Positions 11,876 through 19,344 of a DNA stretch of 25,806 bases are shown here, one piece after another. The notes below the pieces were generated by a model. The model had not been told where the DNA came from and made no database searches. It saw nothing but the letters and a program-made list of their open reading frames with translations. Location of the stretch: the NCBI GenBank assembly GCA_964586395.1, contig CAZPGP010000014.1, forward strand, positions 1-25,806, given 5' to 3'. The stretch comes from DATEFF01 sp964586395 (GTDB lineage Bacteria > Patescibacteriota > Saccharimonadia > Saccharimonadales > EFPC-124). The number at the start of each line of letters is the position of its first letter. The first letter of the stretch is position 1. Both the position numbers and the translations under genes were made by a program.

Positions 11876-13385
11876 CAGTAGTGTTGCGCCGCGGACGATA
11901 CTGTAGAGCTTCGGAAATGTGGAGCGGCTCGATGCTCGTGCTTTTCTCGAGGTCAGCGATAGTTCGAGCCACTTTGATAGTTTTGAAATAGGAGCGCGCC
12001 GACAGGTGAAGACTTGAAGCGGCTTTGTCTAGGAGGAGCTTCGACGCCTGGGATAGACACGCCTTATCCATAATATCGGCGTTCGTCAGTAGGGAGTTCG
12101 TCTTGGCCTTCTGGAATCGCTGAAGCTGCAACTCTCGAGCGGTTGCAATGGCGTCCTGTGCCGTTTTGTGTTCATTGCTACCTCTTGTGCGATCGAGGAG
12201 TTGGCTATGCTCGACAGGGGAGACCGAGACGAAGAGGTCGATGCGGTCCAGGAGCGGTCCAGAAATTTTCTGCTGATAGCGAAGTATCTGGGCGGCGGTA
12301 CAGCTGCAGGCCTTTACTGGATCTGAAGCGAAGCCGCATGGACACGGATTCTGAGTCGCGACGAGCATGAAGTCTGCGGGGTATGAGCCACGATGGTTAG
12401 CTCTCGATATGTGGATGATTTTGTCTTCGAGAGGTTGGCGTAGACTTTCGATAACACTTCGAGGGTATTCGGGCAGTTCGTCCAAGAAGAGTACGCCCTT
12501 GTGCGCCAGGCTGATCTCGCCGGGTTTTGCGCGGCTTCCGCCGCCGGTGAGGGCTGTTGGGCTCGCGCTGTGGTGCGGTGAGCGGAAGGGCCTACTGGTA
12601 ATGATGCCGCTTTGCGTTTCGCCGCTTAGGCTATGAATCTTTGTGACCGCAATCATTTCTTCGTCGCTGAGGGGAGGGAGCAGGGAGGTGAGCGTGCGAG
12701 CCAGCATAGTCTTTCCCGAACCAGGTGGTCCGTCAAAGAGCACGTTATGGCCGCCTGCGGCTGCAATGATCAGTGCGCGTTTGGCCTGAGCCTGCCCGAA
12801 TATGTCGCCCAAGTTGGTGCTCGAGGCTTTAACTTTGGATGTCGTATTGGTAGAAACGGTTGCTTGGAGTTTTGCTTCGCCCGTAATGTGTAGGAAGACT
12901 TCGCGGAGATTTCGTGCGCCCAGAACCTCCACGCCACGTACGAGTGCGGCTTGCGCGGCGTTCTCGGCCGGCACGATGAGCGTTTTGCGCCCTAGTTGGC
13001 CTGTGACCTCGGCATGGCTGATGACTCCGCTCACGGGCTTTAGCGTTCCGTCTAAGCTTAATTCTCCGACGACAAGCGCATCCGCAAGTTTGGCGTGGTC
13101 GATTTGCTTGCTAAGACTGAGGATGGCGAGCGCGATAGGAAGGTCGAGATGCGAGCCGTCTTTTGGTAGGTCGGCGGGTGCCAGGTTGATCGTAATGCGC
13201 TTTCTAGGAAAGTCGAGTCCGGAGTTCTTGATGGCGCTGCGGACGCGCTCTTTGGCTTCATCAACGGCTTTATTGCCGAGGCCAACAATCAGTAGCCCGG
13301 GTAGGCCGTTGCTGGCGTCGCCCTCAACATCTATAAGCCTCCCGTCGTAGCCTAAACTAGTAGCTGAATAGATATGTGCTGTCAT
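11862..13385 (-). CDS. comM: ComM/YifB family AAA+ ATPase
   Basis: The 507-residue protein has the full family layout: an N-terminal ChlI-like/Lon-like domain (about 20-165, with GLPGLLIVGL), a Mg-chelatase-type AAA+ module with Walker A GPPGSGKT at 219-226 and Walker B LFLDELPE at 299-306, a four-Cys cluster CPCGFASDPVKACSC near 347-361, and a C-terminal helical domain. ComM is a hexameric helicase that drives branch migration while incoming single-stranded DNA recombines during natural transformation. Start ATG 13385 gives the standard MTAHIYSATSLGYDG opening. Its 3' end carries the infC promoter. Other competence genes are not in this window. Confidence 0.93.
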   Translation of the reverse strand: MTAHIYSATSLGYDGRLIDVEGDASNGLPGLLIVGLGNKAVDEAKERVRSAIKNSGLDFPRKRITINLAPADLPKDGSHLDLPIALAILSLSKQIDHAKLADALVVGELSLDGTLKPVSGVISHAEVTGQLGRKTLIVPAENAAQAALVRGVEVLGARNLREVFLHITGEAKLQATVSTNTTSKVKASSTNLGDIFGQAQAKRALIIAAAGGHNVLFDGPPGSGKTMLARTLTSLLPPLSDEEMIAVTKIHSLSGETQSGIITSRPFRSPHHSASPTALTGGGSRAKPGEISLAHKGVLFLDELPEYPRSVIESLRQPLEDKIIHISRANHRGSYPADFMLVATQNPCPCGFASDPVKACSCTAAQILRYQQKISGPLLDRIDLFVSVSPVEHSQLLDRTRGSNEHKTAQDAIATARELQLQRFQKAKTNSLLTNADIMDKACLSQASKLLLDKAASSLHLSARSYFKTIKVARTIADLEKSTSIEPLHISEALQYRPRRNTTVEIA

Positions 13386-13428
13386 GATGGCCGTCAGTAA
13401 ATCACTGTTAGCCTAAAAAGCGCAAGTA

Positions 13429-13437
13429 TGTTATAAT
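13429..13437 (+). promoter_or_regulatory. Extended -10 promoter of tmRNA
   Basis: TGtTATAAT is a perfect extended -10 element 14 bases before the mature tmRNA 5' end. The short extra leader would be removed by RNase P. It is divergent from comM. Confidence 0.6.
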
Positions 13438-13451
13438 ACTTATGTTAACGA

Positions 13452-13845
13452 GGGGCTGACATTAGCTTCGACGTTTGGAATTTTACATCTGTCACTCACG
13501 CAAGTCGTTTGAACGGGCGTTAACGTTCACACAGATAACTGCAAAGTCATTTGTACAGCGAGTAGCTGACGCTTTCCGCGCTCCAGCTTTCGCACCAGTT
13601 GCTGCTTAATTTAAGTTAGTAACCGTCACCAGCCCGACGCCAAATAGGGCAGGGTGATGTCATACTCATTTGGCTCGGATAGTTTGTGGCTGCGAAGCTA
13701 GTTATCGACATTCATTCGTAGGCTTGGCGCGCTTTGTTGGACATTGTTTAGGTAAGCCAAGGTTAAAACAATCAAATGTCCTAAGCTTGTAGATCGAGGA
13801 CGGATGACCAGACGGACCGGGGTGCGATTCCCCGCAGCTCCACCA
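13452..13845 (+). ncRNA. ssrA: Transfer-messenger RNA (tmRNA)
   Basis: tmRNA rescues ribosomes stalled on broken mRNAs. The 5' end GGGGCTGACATTAGCTTCGACG and the 3' end with T arm GACCGGGGTGCGATTCCCCGC pair as a tRNA-like acceptor (GGGGCTG with CAGCTCC, 13835-13841), followed by A and encoded CCA (13843-13845). The molecule is one piece, not permuted. The tag reading frame is at 13541-13609, with pseudoknot-forming sequence on both sides. A terminator follows directly. Confidence 0.95.
13541..13609 (+). CDS. tmRNA-encoded proteolysis tag
   Basis: From the probable resume codon GCA, the frame reads AKSFVQRVADAF then RAPAFAPVAA and TAA, 22 codons. The end PVAA is a normal degradation signal, similar to the LAA of Escherichia coli. 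The resume codon is inferred from the position after the TAACT stretch; the C-terminus is certain. Confidence 0.75.
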   Translation, partial: AKSFVQRVADAFRAPAFAPVAA

Positions 13846-13876
13846 AAAATAACTCAGCATTTGCTGGGTTATTTTT
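13845..13876 (+). terminator. Terminator of tmRNA
   Basis: AAAAATAACTCAGCA and TGCTGGGTTATTTTT form a 15-bp stem (one G-T pair) with a two-base apex, starting at the CCA end and finishing in five T. Confidence 0.85.
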
Positions 13877-13900
13877 GTTTTCTGGCTATTGAGGTGCGAC

Positions 13901-13983
13901 AGATAAAAAACAACGGCCTGCGAGAAGCCGTTGTTAGTGATTTTCGTTTTTTGTTTTTGAGCACTTTTTTTATTCAAGTGCTA
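13901..13983 (-). ncRNA. Candidate small RNA of about 83 bases
   Basis: A near-consensus minus-strand promoter (13989-14017) fires into a stretch with no convincing gene and reaches an intrinsic terminator after about 83 bases. The 5' part can form AGCACTT / AAGTGCT with an A-rich loop, the middle is an A-rich single strand (CAAAAACAAAAAACGAAAA), and the end is AACAACGGC / GCCGTTGTT (13909-13917 with 13927-13935) followed by six T. A TTG-started frame through this stretch would continue past the terminator into antisense tmRNA, so coding is unlikely. Confidence 0.5.
13905..13935 (-). terminator. Terminator of the candidate small RNA
   Basis: A 9-bp stem of AACAACGGC and GCCGTTGTT with a nine-base loop is followed on the minus strand by a T run (13905-13910). 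It faces the tmRNA terminator. Confidence 0.7.
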
Positions 13984-13988
13984 CCCCT

Positions 13989-14017
13989 ATATTAGTAGCA
14001 GTGCTTATGCCTGTCAA
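13989..14017 (-). promoter_or_regulatory. Near-consensus promoter of the candidate small RNA
   Basis: On the minus strand TTGACA (14012-14017, perfect -35), exactly 17 bases, TAATAT (13989-13994). This is one of the best sigma70-type matches in the window. Confidence 0.65.
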
Positions 14018-14280
14018 CACGTTTTTTATGCCTGAATACATTCTGTGGAAAACTGAAAATCGGCATATCTGATCACCTCGATTAGAACTCAAGTCGGCAG
14101 GCGAGGGGAGGGCATGGGGGTGGCGAGGTGTACTAATCGGCAGGCGTGTTTTTTGCGGATTTTCATTACCCAGTCGCGTGTGTTTGTGACGGGCTCGTCT
14201 CCTGCCGAAATTTCAACCATCGATTTCTGTCTTGAGTTGCTTGAGTCGTGCAGACTCGCGAGCAGTGGCCTCGCGAGTCC
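14018..14280. other. Intergenic stretch without a supported gene
   Basis: No reading frame here has a convincing start signal or a recognisable product. TCGGCAGGCG occurs twice (14094-14103 and 14137-14146). CACCTCG (14074-14080) is inverted at 14124-14130 and CGATTAG (14079-14085) at 14133-14139, so alternative small hairpins are possible. TGTGGAAAA at 14044-14052 is TTTTCCACA on the minus strand, a single DnaA-box-like word. Confidence 0.4.
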
Positions 14281-14487
14281 TTAATCAAGCTGCTCGTAAA
14301 TTATCGCAAGGCCACGAGCGAACGGGCTTATGACGCCAAGGCCATCACGTCCGTCGGCGAGCACGGTTGGCGCGATAGTCGCATGACCCATACTCGCCAA
14401 ATCGTTTTTGATTTGTTCGTTTTGATGATTGTTTATGACGAAAATGCCTGTTGATTTGACGGATGTTGATGGACTGATTATGCGCAT
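14281..14487 (-). pseudogene. Possible N-terminal remnant of an S66-type peptidase
   Basis: A 68-codon frame reads MRIISPSTSVKSTGIF, then LASMGHATI near 31-39, DGLG near 48, and SPFARGLAIIYEQLD before a stop. By eye this follows the first 70 or so residues of S66 peptidases (LD-carboxypeptidase/MccF-like), whose N-terminus has I-x-x-PS, a mid L-x-x-x-G and an R-x-x-D-(I/L)-x-x-A-F segment. The rest of the enzyme, including the catalytic Ser region, is absent downstream in any frame I checked. No ribosome binding site is seen. It may instead be a chance frame or a small unrelated protein. Confidence 0.3.
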
Positions 14488-14604
14488 TGATGCTGCGATT
14501 TGTCATGGTATTAATAATTGTAATATTTACATTTTTATACTGCGCGCGCAGGAGTTAACAGTTAGGAAATGTGAATATCACAATGAACTATAAGGTTGTA
14601 ATTA

Positions 14605-14633
14605 TTGACATAAGCGTCTTGGCGTGCTAAATT
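14605..14633 (+). promoter_or_regulatory. Promoter of the large structured RNA candidate
   Basis: TTGACA (14605-14610, perfect -35), exactly 17 bases, TAAATT (14628-14633). Predicted start about 14640. No coding frame follows until 14955. Confidence 0.55.
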
Positions 14634-14639
14634 GAACCT

Positions 14640-14921
14640 AAGCTTTTAGAAAACAAAAACGTATCAAAATAAAAGCTCGCACATTACTTAAGTTGTAAGT
14701 CCACTTAGTGAAAGCACCGGGTGTCACGCAGTAAGATCCGCTATGACGATCGCTGCTTTCACTAAGTGGCGAACTTGGAGGGAGAGGCCTGCCGAGATGG
14801 TCGGCCATCCTTTCCACACTTCATTCGTCGCTCTCTTTTTGGAGAGCGGTCAGTCAGCCTCGAGCGAGAAACGCTAAATAGTTAACATATAGGAGCGGAT
14901 TTCTCGCTCAGGCACTTTTTA
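14640..14921 (+). ncRNA. Candidate large, highly structured RNA
   Basis: About 280 bases without a supported gene form a chain of helices. 14641-14647 pairs with 14671-14677. CCACTTAGTGAAAGCA (14701-14716) pairs perfectly over 16 bp with 14754-14769, extended by 14690-14694 with 14772-14776, and encloses a 37-base loop. 14777-14789 pairs with 14803-14815 around an inner stem 14791-14795/14801-14805. 14830-14835 pairs with 14842-14847. GAGCGAGAAA (14862-14871) pairs with 14900-14909, with 14872-14875/14894-14897 inside. Five T follow at 14916-14920. A promoter sits just upstream. No known class was recognised; a long cis-acting leader of the gene at 14955 is the alternative. Confidence 0.5.
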
Positions 14922-14954
14922 ATTGACGCGTGCCTGGCATAATAGGGGGTAGTT

Positions 14955-15338
14955 ATGCAGCAGACAAAATCGCAATTAAAGAAATATCTTCCTTACCTCT
15001 TACCAATCTTGAGCTTTGTGGGACTAACCGTTCTGTTGAACAGGACGAATCCACTGGATGTTGGGCCAGCGGGGATATTGCTTGTCTTCGGACTTGTCTA
15101 TGTATTTATATCCAGTAGCTTGTATCTGCTACTGACCTTGGTGATGATGCTCATCGCGTACTTTGTGACCATTCAGTCCACATCGCGGAGGAAGCTGTAC
15201 TATCTGGCGAGCATCATTGCATTTGCGCCAGTTTTTTTGTTGGCCCTTAACTCTATTGGCCAGCTAGAACTGAAGGACTTTATCCTGGTATTTTGTCTCG
15301 TTGGTCTAGCGTGTTTCTATGTCGTCAAACGACGCTAG
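14955..15338 (+). CDS. Four-span hypothetical membrane protein
   Basis: The 127-residue protein starts with a short basic segment (MQQTKSQLKKY) and has four hydrophobic stretches at about 12-30, 39-61, 63-72/80 and 83-121, ending in VVKRR. No charged catalytic motif is visible. TGgCATAAT is an extended -10-like element ending 11 bases before the ATG, and AGGGGG lies close upstream. It precedes the Pro-rich protein and the VirD4-like ATPase, separated by about 46 bases that include another -10 box, so it may or may not belong with them. Family not recognised. Confidence 0.65.
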   Translation: MQQTKSQLKKYLPYLLPILSFVGLTVLLNRTNPLDVGPAGILLVFGLVYVFISSSLYLLLTLVMMLIAYFVTIQSTSRRKLYYLASIIAFAPVFLLALNSIGQLELKDFILVFCLVGLACFYVVKRR

Positions 15339-15384
15339 CATAATCAGTTACAAGCTTATGATTTGTGTTACAATTTAACTAGTT

Positions 15385-15813
15385 ATGGAGCCAAAACTAC
15401 CTATGCCTAGTCCGTCTCCTGAGATGGGCGGCTACCAAAGGCGAGAAGTGCAACCGGTCACACCCGAGGCCGCACCTCAACCAAAGAGCGTTGAGACGCA
15501 GCCAAACTCGAGTGAGCGGTTGGAGACACAGCAGCATGCGCCTGCTGACCCTATTGTTGTGCCGGCAGCACCTGCGCAGCCATTTCTGCCCAGTCCAGCC
15601 CAACCAACAGCCCCAGCGGCACAGCCGCAGGCGGGTAATCCACTTGTAGCGGCGGACGACGATCTTATCGAGAAGGAGTGGGTGGATAAGGCAAAGAAGA
15701 TAATTCAACAGACTAAGAGTGATCCGTACGCTCAAGAGAAGGAAGTCAGCAGACTGCAGGCAGACTACATCAAGAAGCGCTACGGCAAAGACGTCAAACT
15801 ACCTAACGAATAA
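15385..15813 (+). CDS. Pro-rich protein with conserved helical C-terminus
   Basis: The 142-residue protein has a low-complexity N-terminal part (1-85) rich in Pro, Ala and Gln, and a compact charged C-terminal part (about 90-142) with DLIEKEWVDKAKKIIQQ and DYIKKRYGKDVKLP. I recall similar C-terminal segments in hypothetical proteins of Saccharibacteria and other CPR bacteria next to type IV secretion-like ATPases; that recollection is unchecked. It ends nine bases before the ATPase gene and is likely in its operon. TTACAA, 15 bases, TACAAT precedes it, with the -10 box ending 10 bases before the ATG and no ribosome binding site. There is no membrane segment. An adaptor role is only a guess. 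Confidence 0.7.
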   Translation: MEPKLPMPSPSPEMGGYQRREVQPVTPEAAPQPKSVETQPNSSERLETQQHAPADPIVVPAAPAQPFLPSPAQPTAPAAQPQAGNPLVAADDDLIEKEWVDKAKKIIQQTKSDPYAQEKEVSRLQADYIKKRYGKDVKLPNE

Positions 15814-15822
15814 GGCGAGGCT

Positions 15823-18771
15823 ATGGGTGCAGGGGTACTAATTGGGTTTTTCATAGGGGGAGTGCTTTTGGCTCTTTTCCTCTATGTTGCGTATTGGCAG
15901 TACCGACGCGTTACGCGCGAGGCTAAGAACTACGAGCGCGGCCTTAAGACCGTGCCGCTAGTGATTCACCTTCCGCCATCCAGTGACGACATCGAGGTCG
16001 GCTCGCGTGACGTACGTGACGTAACTGATGAGGCGATTTCCCAGGCTCAGATTATGTACAACATCGTTGCAAGCACGGCAACGAAGGGCTTCAAGACAAG
16101 CGTCTACGGTCAGCGCCACATCACGTTCGAGGTTGTAGCCACTAAAGGGCTTATCCATTACTACGTTGTTATTCCTCTAGTATTAGTAGACGTCGTGAAG
16201 CAGGCAGTGGTGGCGGCCTATCCAAGTGCAACCCTTGAGGAGGCAGAAGAGCACAACATCTTTAGTCAGGTAGGTAAGATTAGCGGGACTATCGGCGGTG
16301 AATTGACGCTGAAGCGGGAGTATAGCTATCCGATTGCGACCTATCAGGACTCAAAGCGCGATGCTATGCAGGCAATCTTGAGCGCCCTTGCTGTCGTCAC
16401 GCAAGAGGACGGCGCCGCCATCCAGATACTTATGCGCCCAGCTGACGAGAAGTGGACCAAGAAATCGCTATCATTAGCTACGAAGATACGCAAAGAGAAG
16501 GGTAAGGCTTCGGGTCCTGAGGTAAAAGGGCTTCTGGGCGCGCTCTGGAAGCCGCCAGAGGCCCACGATGTGAAGCCAGAGGACAAGCAACTGTCGGCGC
16601 TCGAGCAAGCAACTGTAGACGCGCTCGAAGAGAAGACGCGCCACCCTGGTTACGAGGTATTGATCCGTGTCATTGCATCATCTAATACGGCTAGTCGTTC
16701 GCAGGCTATTCTGAAGAATCTTGTCGCAGCCTTTGCGCTATTTGATGCCCCAGGTAAGAATGGTTTCAAGTTTGCCCCGGCTAAGAATATCGAAAGTTTT
16801 GTAACAGCATTTATTTTCCGCTTCTTTCCTCAAGAGTTTCGTTCTAACATACTGAACAGTGTCGAGCTTGCAACGGTCTTTCACTTCCCAGATCAACGCA
16901 ACACTCCGACGTCACAATTACAACGACAGGCATCGAAGCAAGTGGACGGTCCAAGTCAGATGTTGAACGAAGGCCTGCTCCTAGGCTACAACGTCTACAG
17001 AGGCGTAAAGAAAGAGATTCGCTTGAGCCAGACGGATCGTCGTCGTCATTCTTACATCATTGGTCAGACGGGTACTGGTAAGTCTGGTCTGTTAGAGAAC
17101 TTGGCCCTACAAGACATGCTCGACGGCCGCGGCTTTGCGTTTGTGGACCCGCACGGTGACTCGGCCGAGAAGCTCCTCGGTATGGTTCCGAAGGAGCGCG
17201 TTGAGGATGTGATCTATTTCTCTCCTGGGGATATGAATAACCCTGTAGGTTTGAACCTTTTCGAATTCGACAATGAAGAGCAGAAGGACTTCTTGGTCCA
17301 AGAGGCGATTGCAATGCTGTACCGCTTGTACGACCCGGGCCACACAGGTATCATCGGTCCGCGCTACGAGCACTGGTTCCGCAACGCAGCATTGACGATT
17401 ATGGCAGACCCGAACGGTTCGTCGTTTATCGATATCCCACAGGTGTTTAACGACAACGACTTTGCCAAGGAGAAGCTCAAGTACGTGAAGGATCAAACCG
17501 TTTTGGACTTCTGGAATAAAGAAATGGCCCAGACTAGCGACTACCACAAGAGTGAGGTGTTGGGTTGGTTTGTGAGTAAGTTCGGTGCCTTCTTGAGTAA
17601 CGAGATGATGCGCAACATCATTGGTCAGACCAAGAGTGGCTTCAACTTGCGTGACATTATGGACAACAAGAAGATCCTTTTGGTGAACCTTAGCAAGGGT
17701 AAGACGGGTGAGTTGAACTCACAGCTACTGGGTATGATCTTCGTCATGAAGTTCCAGGCCGCAGCGATGGGCCGTGCGGACGTCCCGGAGGACCAGCGCC
17801 AGGACTTTAGCCTCTATGTAGACGAGTTCCAGAACTTTGCCACAGATTCGTTTGAAGGTATTCTGTCTGAAGCTCGAAAGTATCGCCTGAACCTGATCCT
17901 AGCCAACCAGTTCATGACGCAGCTTAACGATAAGATTCGCGAGGCTATTATCGGTAACGTCGGCACCATTATCTCTGGTCGTATTGGTACGACCGACGCC
18001 GAACTGATGGTTAAGAAGTTTAGTCCAGTCTTCGACGCCGAAGATTTGACGAAGCTGCCGAACTTTGAGAGTGTCGCCTCTGTAATGATCAACAATGTTC
18101 CGTCTGCGCCATTTAGTATGTCGCTGATTCCGCCCCTCGGGCAGTCTAATCCACAACTATCCGACGCGTTGAAACGACTGTCTGCTGCGAAGTTTGGCCG
18201 TCCGCGTGCATCCGTAGAGCAAGAGATATTCAAACGATTGAGAGCAGGTGACGCCGCGCGCGACGCTGGAGCGGCCGCCCCTGCCGGTGCGGCACCAGCT
18301 GCGCCTGTTGCGGCTGGGGCTGTACCTAGTCCGTCTGGGCCCGCACAACCGACAACTCCGCCGGCTACGTCGACTGGCTCTTCATTCCTGGACGAATGGT
18401 TAGCTAAAAGAAAGAAGCAAGCGCCTGCACAGCAGCAAGCTACGCCGCCTACGCCTGCTCCCACACCCACTCCCGCTCCGCAGCCCGCACCTCTAGCTCC
18501 GCCGCAACCGCCCACCCCAGCTCCGGTTGCACCGCAGCCTGTTCCTCGGCCTGTGGTATCGCCAGCTCCAACGCCTCAGCCCGAAAATGCTGTCGAACAG
18601 ACAACGCTCAAGATTAATCGAGAACTACCGGTAGCAGAGGAGGAAAAAGCTCCCGAGCCTGCGCAGCCAGAGGAGCCAACTGTTGATGAGATCTTTATCG
18701 ACGTCCGTGGTAATATCCACCACACCAAGGAAGAGACTCAACTGAACGTCGATAAGAGCCAGAAGGCCTAG
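15823..18771 (+). CDS. VirD4/TraG-like type IV secretion (DNA-translocase) ATPase
   Basis: The 982-residue protein has an N-terminal membrane segment (about 4-25), a soluble domain to about 390, and a RecA-like motor: Walker A GQTGTGKS at 414-421, FVDPHGD just after, Walker B SLYVDEFQNF at 663-672 and a sensor-like LNLILANQF soon after. This layout is that of HerA/VirD4/TraG coupling ATPases, which thread DNA or protein through an envelope channel. Residues about 800-950 are a Pro/Ala-rich tail, probably disordered, before a short acidic end. GGCGAGG precedes ATG 15823. VirB4-, VirB6- or relaxase-like genes are not in this window, so a conjugation role cannot be claimed; type IV pilus-linked DNA handling or protein export are alternatives. 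The stop overlaps the convergent gene by four bases. Confidence 0.87.
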   Translation: MGAGVLIGFFIGGVLLALFLYVAYWQYRRVTREAKNYERGLKTVPLVIHLPPSSDDIEVGSRDVRDVTDEAISQAQIMYNIVASTATKGFKTSVYGQRHITFEVVATKGLIHYYVVIPLVLVDVVKQAVVAAYPSATLEEAEEHNIFSQVGKISGTIGGELTLKREYSYPIATYQDSKRDAMQAILSALAVVTQEDGAAIQILMRPADEKWTKKSLSLATKIRKEKGKASGPEVKGLLGALWKPPEAHDVKPEDKQLSALEQATVDALEEKTRHPGYEVLIRVIASSNTASRSQAILKNLVAAFALFDAPGKNGFKFAPAKNIESFVTAFIFRFFPQEFRSNILNSVELATVFHFPDQRNTPTSQLQRQASKQVDGPSQMLNEGLLLGYNVYRGVKKEIRLSQTDRRRHSYIIGQTGTGKSGLLENLALQDMLDGRGFAFVDPHGDSAEKLLGMVPKERVEDVIYFSPGDMNNPVGLNLFEFDNEEQKDFLVQEAIAMLYRLYDPGHTGIIGPRYEHWFRNAALTIMADPNGSSFIDIPQVFNDNDFAKEKLKYVKDQTVLDFWNKEMAQTSDYHKSEVLGWFVSKFGAFLSNEMMRNIIGQTKSGFNLRDIMDNKKILLVNLSKGKTGELNSQLLGMIFVMKFQAAAMGRADVPEDQRQDFSLYVDEFQNFATDSFEGILSEARKYRLNLILANQFMTQLNDKIREAIIGNVGTIISGRIGTTDAELMVKKFSPVFDAEDLTKLPNFESVASVMINNVPSAPFSMSLIPPLGQSNPQLSDALKRLSAAKFGRPRASVEQEIFKRLRAGDAARDAGAAAPAGAAPAAPVAAGAVPSPSGPAQPTTPPATSTGSSFLDEWLAKRKKQAPAQQQATPPTPAPTPTPAPQPAPLAPPQPPTPAPVAPQPVPRPVVSPAPTPQPENAVEQTTLKINRELPVAEEEKAPEPAQPEEPTVDEIFIDVRGNIHHTKEETQLNVDKSQKA

Positions 18772-19331
18772 CGCCTACCGGTAAACATGCCTTTAAATAG
18801 GTCGAAGAGCATTCCGAACAGCCACCCGATAGCAAAGGCGACAATAGTCTCGGAGCCTTGTAGGGCAAAGCCCGCGTATTTGGCGTAGAAGTAGAGAGCG
18901 AGCACCGCCACGAACGCCGTAACGCCGCCAGCTAGAACTGCGTTGGGCCTAAACAGAGTCTTGCCGAGAAATTCACTTATGCGTTCTACGGTGGGGTTGT
19001 GGATGAACCTACTGAATGGCCTGAGCGAACGGGGGAGTTCGCTCCGGGTGTGCTCCATTGTTTGATCAAAACTAGCCTCCCGGTCTTCGCGTCTCATCGA
19101 ATGCGATGAGTTGTGACGTTCTGCTTGTTGTGCGCGCTTCTCGCGGCCTTGCTCCTTGGACTCCTTGATGGCTTCATGACGAGCGTTCTCAACGGCCTGG
19201 TGTGCTTCTTTTTCGTTATAACGCTCAGGACTCACCTTATGGTGCTCAGCACGCTCATACGAGCGCTCATGGCTTTCACGGGGCGTTTCCACGTAGCCTT
19301 CGGGTGAGTTGGGAGCTTGTTCTTTGCTCAT
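18768..19331 (-). CDS. Highly charged protein with two C-terminal membrane spans
   Basis: The 187-residue protein has a very polar N-terminal half (1-100; rich in Glu, Arg, His, Ser, with heptad-like EARHEAIKESKEQGREKRAQQ) and two hydrophobic segments at about 131-153 and 160-182, ending GMFTGRR. AAAGGACT precedes the ATG, 13 bases after the LPETG-protein stop, so the two genes form an operon. Its stop (CTAG overlap) interlocks with that of the ATPase gene on the other strand. No family was recognised. The charged half is likely cytosolic and may be a coiled-coil or disordered binding region. Confidence 0.7.
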   Translation of the reverse strand: MSKEQAPNSPEGYVETPRESHERSYERAEHHKVSPERYNEKEAHQAVENARHEAIKESKEQGREKRAQQAERHNSSHSMRREDREASFDQTMEHTRSELPRSLRPFSRFIHNPTVERISEFLGKTLFRPNAVLAGGVTAFVAVLALYFYAKYAGFALQGSETIVAFAIGWLFGMLFDLFKGMFTGRR

Positions 19332-19344
19332 AGTAGTCCTTTGG

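Noticed and set aside
13702..13977. 91-codon minus-strand frame over the tmRNA 3' half
   Set aside because: It is antisense to the conserved tmRNA and passes through two terminators.
14248..14454. Plus-strand 68-codon frame opposite the S66-like remnant
   Set aside because: No start signal and no recognisable protein features.
14701..14769. Inverted repeat as an invertible switch or insertion-sequence end
   Set aside because: The enclosed segment is only 37 bases, no recombinase or transposase gene is near, and further helices downstream fit an RNA better.
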